Shown here: positions 61,555-64,000 of the stretch, one piece after another
Position numbering within the stretch: the first letter of the stretch is position 1
Layout of the letters: the number at the start of each line of letters is the position of its first letter
From: Paenibacillus ferrarius
GTDB taxonomy: Bacteria > Bacillota > Bacilli > Paenibacillales > NBRC-103111
Assembly: GCF_002027705.1 (NCBI RefSeq)
Contig: NZ_MBTG01000066.1
Coordinates: forward strand, 124,001-188,000
Reading direction: 5' to 3'
Length of the DNA: 64,000 bases
Position numbers and translations under genes: made by a program
The notes under the pieces: generated by a model
Database searches by the model: none
Told to the model about the DNA's origin: nothing
Seen by the model: only the letters and a program-made list of their open reading frames with translations

Positions 61555-62895
61555 GTGAGCTACAATGATAATTATACAAAAGAAGATATTCTTCGTATTG
61601 CAAAAGAGGAAAACGTTCGCTTCATCCGTTTGCAATTTACAGACTTGATGGGCAGCATTAAGAACGTGGAAATTCCTTTCAGCCAGCTTGAAAAAGCACT
61701 CGACAATAAAATGATGTTCGATGGCTCTTCCATTGAGGGGTATGTTCGTATTGAAGAGTCCGATATGTATCTATATCCGGATTTGGATACATGGGTTATT
61801 TTCCCTTGGGTGACAGAGAGCAAAGTAGCGCGTTTGATCTGCGATATCTATATGCCGGACGGCAGCCCGTTCGCTGGAGATCCTCGTGCTATCCTGAAAA
61901 ATGCCTTGAAACAAGCGGAAGAAATGGGTTACACGGCAATGAACGTGGGTCCGGAGCCTGAATTTTTCTTATTCAAAACAGATGAAAAAGGCAATCCGAC
62001 AACGGAACTGAATGATCAAGGCGGATACTTTGATTTGGCTCCAATGGACTTAGGCGAAAACTGTCGCCGCGACATCGTTCTGACACTGGAAGAAATGGGC
62101 TTCGAAATCGAAGCTTCTCACCACGAAGTGGCGCCAGGTCAACACGAAATCGACTTCAAATATGCAGATGCGATTAAAGCTGCTGACCAAATCCAAACGT
62201 TCAAACTGGTAGTTAAAACAGTAGCTAGACAGCATGGCCTGCATGCAACATTTATGCCTAAGCCTTTGTTCGGAATGAACGGATCCGGTATGCACTGTCA
62301 CCAATCGCTTTTCAAAGACGATGTCAATGCTTTCTATGATGAGAACGACAAACTAGGATTGAGCACTGTAGCAAGACAATACATGGCAGGCGTACTTCGC
62401 CATGCACGTTCTTTCGCTGCGATTACCAATCCTACGGTTAACTCTTATAAACGTCTTGTTCCTGGTTATGAGGCACCTTGCTACGTGGCATGGTCAGCCA
62501 GCAACCGGAGCCCGATGATTCGTATCCCGGCTTCCCGTGGATTAAGCACGCGTGTTGAAGTGCGCAACCCGGATCCTGCGGCTAACCCTTATTTGGCGCT
62601 GGCTGTTATGCTTGCAGCTGGTCTTGATGGAATTAAGAACAAAATGCAGCTGCCTCCTCCAACTGACCGCAACATTTATGTCATGTCGGAAGAAGAGAGA
62701 GAAAGTCAAGGTATTCCAAGCTTGCCGCTCGATCTTAAGCAAGCGCTGGACGAGTTGCTTCGTGATGACGTGATCTGCGATACACTTGGCGAGCATGCTT
62801 TGGCTCACTTCTATGAGCTCAAAGAAATTGAGTGGGATATGTACCGCACACAAGTTCACCAATGGGAACGAGATCAATATCTTTCCTTGTACTAG
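61555..62895 (+). CDS. glnA: type I glutamine synthetase GlnA
   Basis: 446 residues, GSI-alpha length. It makes glutamine from glutamate, ammonia and ATP. FTDLMGSIKNVEIP, FDGSSIEGYVRIEESDM, EPEFFLF, HHEVAPGQHEIDFKY and MHCHQSLF are the catalytic signatures. The adenylylation loop of GSI-beta is absent, as expected for feedback-regulated Firmicute enzyme. GTG start after AGAGGAGAA. Second gene of the glnRA operon. Confidence 0.98.
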   Translation: MSYNDNYTKEDILRIAKEENVRFIRLQFTDLMGSIKNVEIPFSQLEKALDNKMMFDGSSIEGYVRIEESDMYLYPDLDTWVIFPWVTESKVARLICDIYMPDGSPFAGDPRAILKNALKQAEEMGYTAMNVGPEPEFFLFKTDEKGNPTTELNDQGGYFDLAPMDLGENCRRDIVLTLEEMGFEIEASHHEVAPGQHEIDFKYADAIKAADQIQTFKLVVKTVARQHGLHATFMPKPLFGMNGSGMHCHQSLFKDDVNAFYDENDKLGLSTVARQYMAGVLRHARSFAAITNPTVNSYKRLVPGYEAPCYVAWSASNRSPMIRIPASRGLSTRVEVRNPDPAANPYLALAVMLAAGLDGIKNKMQLPPPTDRNIYVMSEEERESQGIPSLPLDLKQALDELLRDDVICDTLGEHALAHFYELKEIEWDMYRTQVHQWERDQYLSLY

Positions 62896-62934
62896 AATAA
62901 TCGTCAATTCGAGCATAAACAACTAGATAGGAGA

Positions 62935-62975
62935 AGCCCGTCAAAACTAGGAATTTACTAGGTTGATGGGCTTTT
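62935..62975 (+). terminator. terminator of glnRA
   Basis: AGCCCGTCAA and AACTAG pair with CTAG and TTGATGGGCT around a short loop, followed by TTTTTC. Confidence 0.8.
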
Positions 62976-62998
62976 TCACGCGAAGGAGAAGAGATGCA

Positions 62999-64000
62999 AT
63001 GGACAATTTTCAAAGGAATTTGGAAAAGTATGCAGAGCTTGTCGTCAAAATCGGAGTGAATTTGAATAAAGGGCAAGATCTTATGATTGAATCGCCGCTG
63101 GAGTCCTTGGAGCTGACGAGGCTTATTGTAAAAAAAGCTTATGAAGCGGGTGCGAACTTCGTTCAGGTACATTGGCAGGATGATGTCATAACTCGCAGCA
63201 AATTTGAACATGCGCATGATGAAGCTTTCGATTATTACCCACTGTGGTATACAGAAATGTTGGAGCGTTTTGTTGAGAATGGCGGGGCTTTGTTGAATAT
63301 CAAGGTACCAGATCCTGATTTGTATGCAGGCATAGAGGCAAGCTTGATTTCCAGAGCATCCAAAGCCGCTGCTACGGCGAGAGGCAAGTATCAGCAGTAT
63401 GTTAGGACAAGTACATTCAGCTGGTGTTTGATTAAAGCGCCTACCGTGGCATGGGCGAACAAGGTGTACGCAGAATTGCCGGAAGAGCAGCGCGTTAATG
63501 CCATGTGGGAGGCTATTTTTAAAATAAATCGCGTATATGAAGAAGATCCGGTTGCCGCGTGGCGAACGCATATTGAGCAGCTAAAACGCGTTCGCAAAGT
63601 GTTGAATGAGAAGAAATATCGAGCTCTGCACTATCGCGCAACAGGAACTGACTTAACCGTCGAGTTGCCAGAAAACCATATTTGGCTTGGCGGCGATAAA
63701 GCGAATGGGAGTGGTATTCGTTTTGTAGCCAATATGCCGACGGAAGAAGTCTTCACAATGCCGAAGAGAACGGGTGTTCGCGGTGTCGTTTCAAGTACAA
63801 AGCCATTGAATGTGAACGGGGCGTTAGTGGATCGTTTTTCATTCCGATTTGAAGAAGGAAAAGTTGTGGACTACCAAGCGGAGGTTGGTTATGAGCATTT
63901 ATCCCGGCTGCTGGATATGGATGAAGGTGCCCGCTATTTAGGCGAAGTAGCCCTTGTTCCTTATGATTCGCCGATCTCCAATCTGGATCGAATTTTCTAC
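62999..64000 (+). CDS. M29 family aminopeptidase AmpS, partial (3' end outside window)
   Basis: 334 codons from ATG 62999, with AAGGAGAAG upstream. The M29 pattern is present: LEKYAELVVKIGVNLNKGQD, ANFVQVHWQDD, ELPENHIWLGGDKANGSGIR and NMPTEEVFTMPKRTGVRG with the metal-binding glutamates. Family members are about 410 residues, so some 75 residues, including the last metal ligands, lie beyond the window. It removes N-terminal residues from peptides. Confidence 0.93.
   Translation, partial: MDNFQRNLEKYAELVVKIGVNLNKGQDLMIESPLESLELTRLIVKKAYEAGANFVQVHWQDDVITRSKFEHAHDEAFDYYPLWYTEMLERFVENGGALLNIKVPDPDLYAGIEASLISRASKAAATARGKYQQYVRTSTFSWCLIKAPTVAWANKVYAELPEEQRVNAMWEAIFKINRVYEEDPVAAWRTHIEQLKRVRKVLNEKKYRALHYRATGTDLTVELPENHIWLGGDKANGSGIRFVANMPTEEVFTMPKRTGVRGVVSSTKPLNVNGALVDRFSFRFEEGKVVDYQAEVGYEHLSRLLDMDEGARYLGEVALVPYDSPISNLDRIFY

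Noticed and set aside
62819..63571. 250-codon minus-strand frame across the glnA end and the aminopeptidase
   Set aside because: It crosses the glnRA terminator and two clear genes on the other strand; composition is not protein-like.

Overview
The window looks like a piece of chromosome from a spore-forming Gram-positive bacterium of the order Bacillales, most likely Paenibacillus or a close relative. The grounds are the Bacillus-type orders cotE-mutS-mutL-miaA-hfq and spoVK-hflX-ynbB-glnR-glnA, the spore genes, strong AGGAGG-type ribosome sites with frequent GTG and TTG starts, perfect 7-1-7 Fur boxes, and Paenibacillus-typical families such as DUF1540 and a putative amidoligase. The species assignment is inference.

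Layout. 1-313 is the N-terminal part of an ECF sigma factor. 0.5-9.2 kb is an AT-rich accessory island of small plus-strand genes, many decayed. It holds a 35-residue holin-like type I toxin with a predicted antisense RNA, a frameshifted polymorphic-toxin N-terminus with an LQRTVGN-type motif, a DUF2185-type immunity protein, several unrecognised small proteins, a Thg1-like 3'-5' RNA polymerase directly followed by a PNK-like kinase, and a calcineurin-type phosphoesterase. 9.2-9.9 kb is a gene graveyard that includes a fragment of a second yyaL-like gene. 9.9-14.4 kb carries a TetR/hydrolase pair, the intact yyaL, and two small cysteine-rich proteins. 14.5-16.4 kb is a secreted GH18 protein with six N-terminal repeats.

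16.6-26 kb is a DUF309/response-regulator/histidine-kinase operon followed by a lipoprotein, a MacAB-like export system and a large secreted multi-domain protein. 26-33 kb holds beta-carbonic anhydrase, a YqkB-like protein, an M32 carboxypeptidase, a sulfonate/nitrate-type ABC importer and an aromatic acid exporter-like protein. 33-43.5 kb is the conserved spore-coat, mismatch-repair and RNA-modification block: cotE, amidoligase, mutS, S41 peptidase, mutL, methyltransferase, miaA, hfq. 43.7-53.9 kb has a class A PBP, cyclophilin lipoprotein, hydrolases, SDR, two acetyltransferases, lipoate ligase, a phosphatase, an ABM monooxygenase and spoVK.

54.1-58.3 kb is an efeUOB iron-uptake operon behind a Fur box, lying between spoVK and hflX, which are close neighbours in Bacillus. 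58.4-64 kb is hflX, ynbB, the GlnR-controlled glnRA operon with a recognisable GlnR box, and the start of an M29 aminopeptidase.

The most unusual parts are the 0.5-9.2 kb island (the Thg1/kinase pair, the type I toxin locus and the broken toxin amid presumed immunity genes), the short palindromic repeats in two distant intergenic regions, and an orphan Fur box at 13.75 kb.
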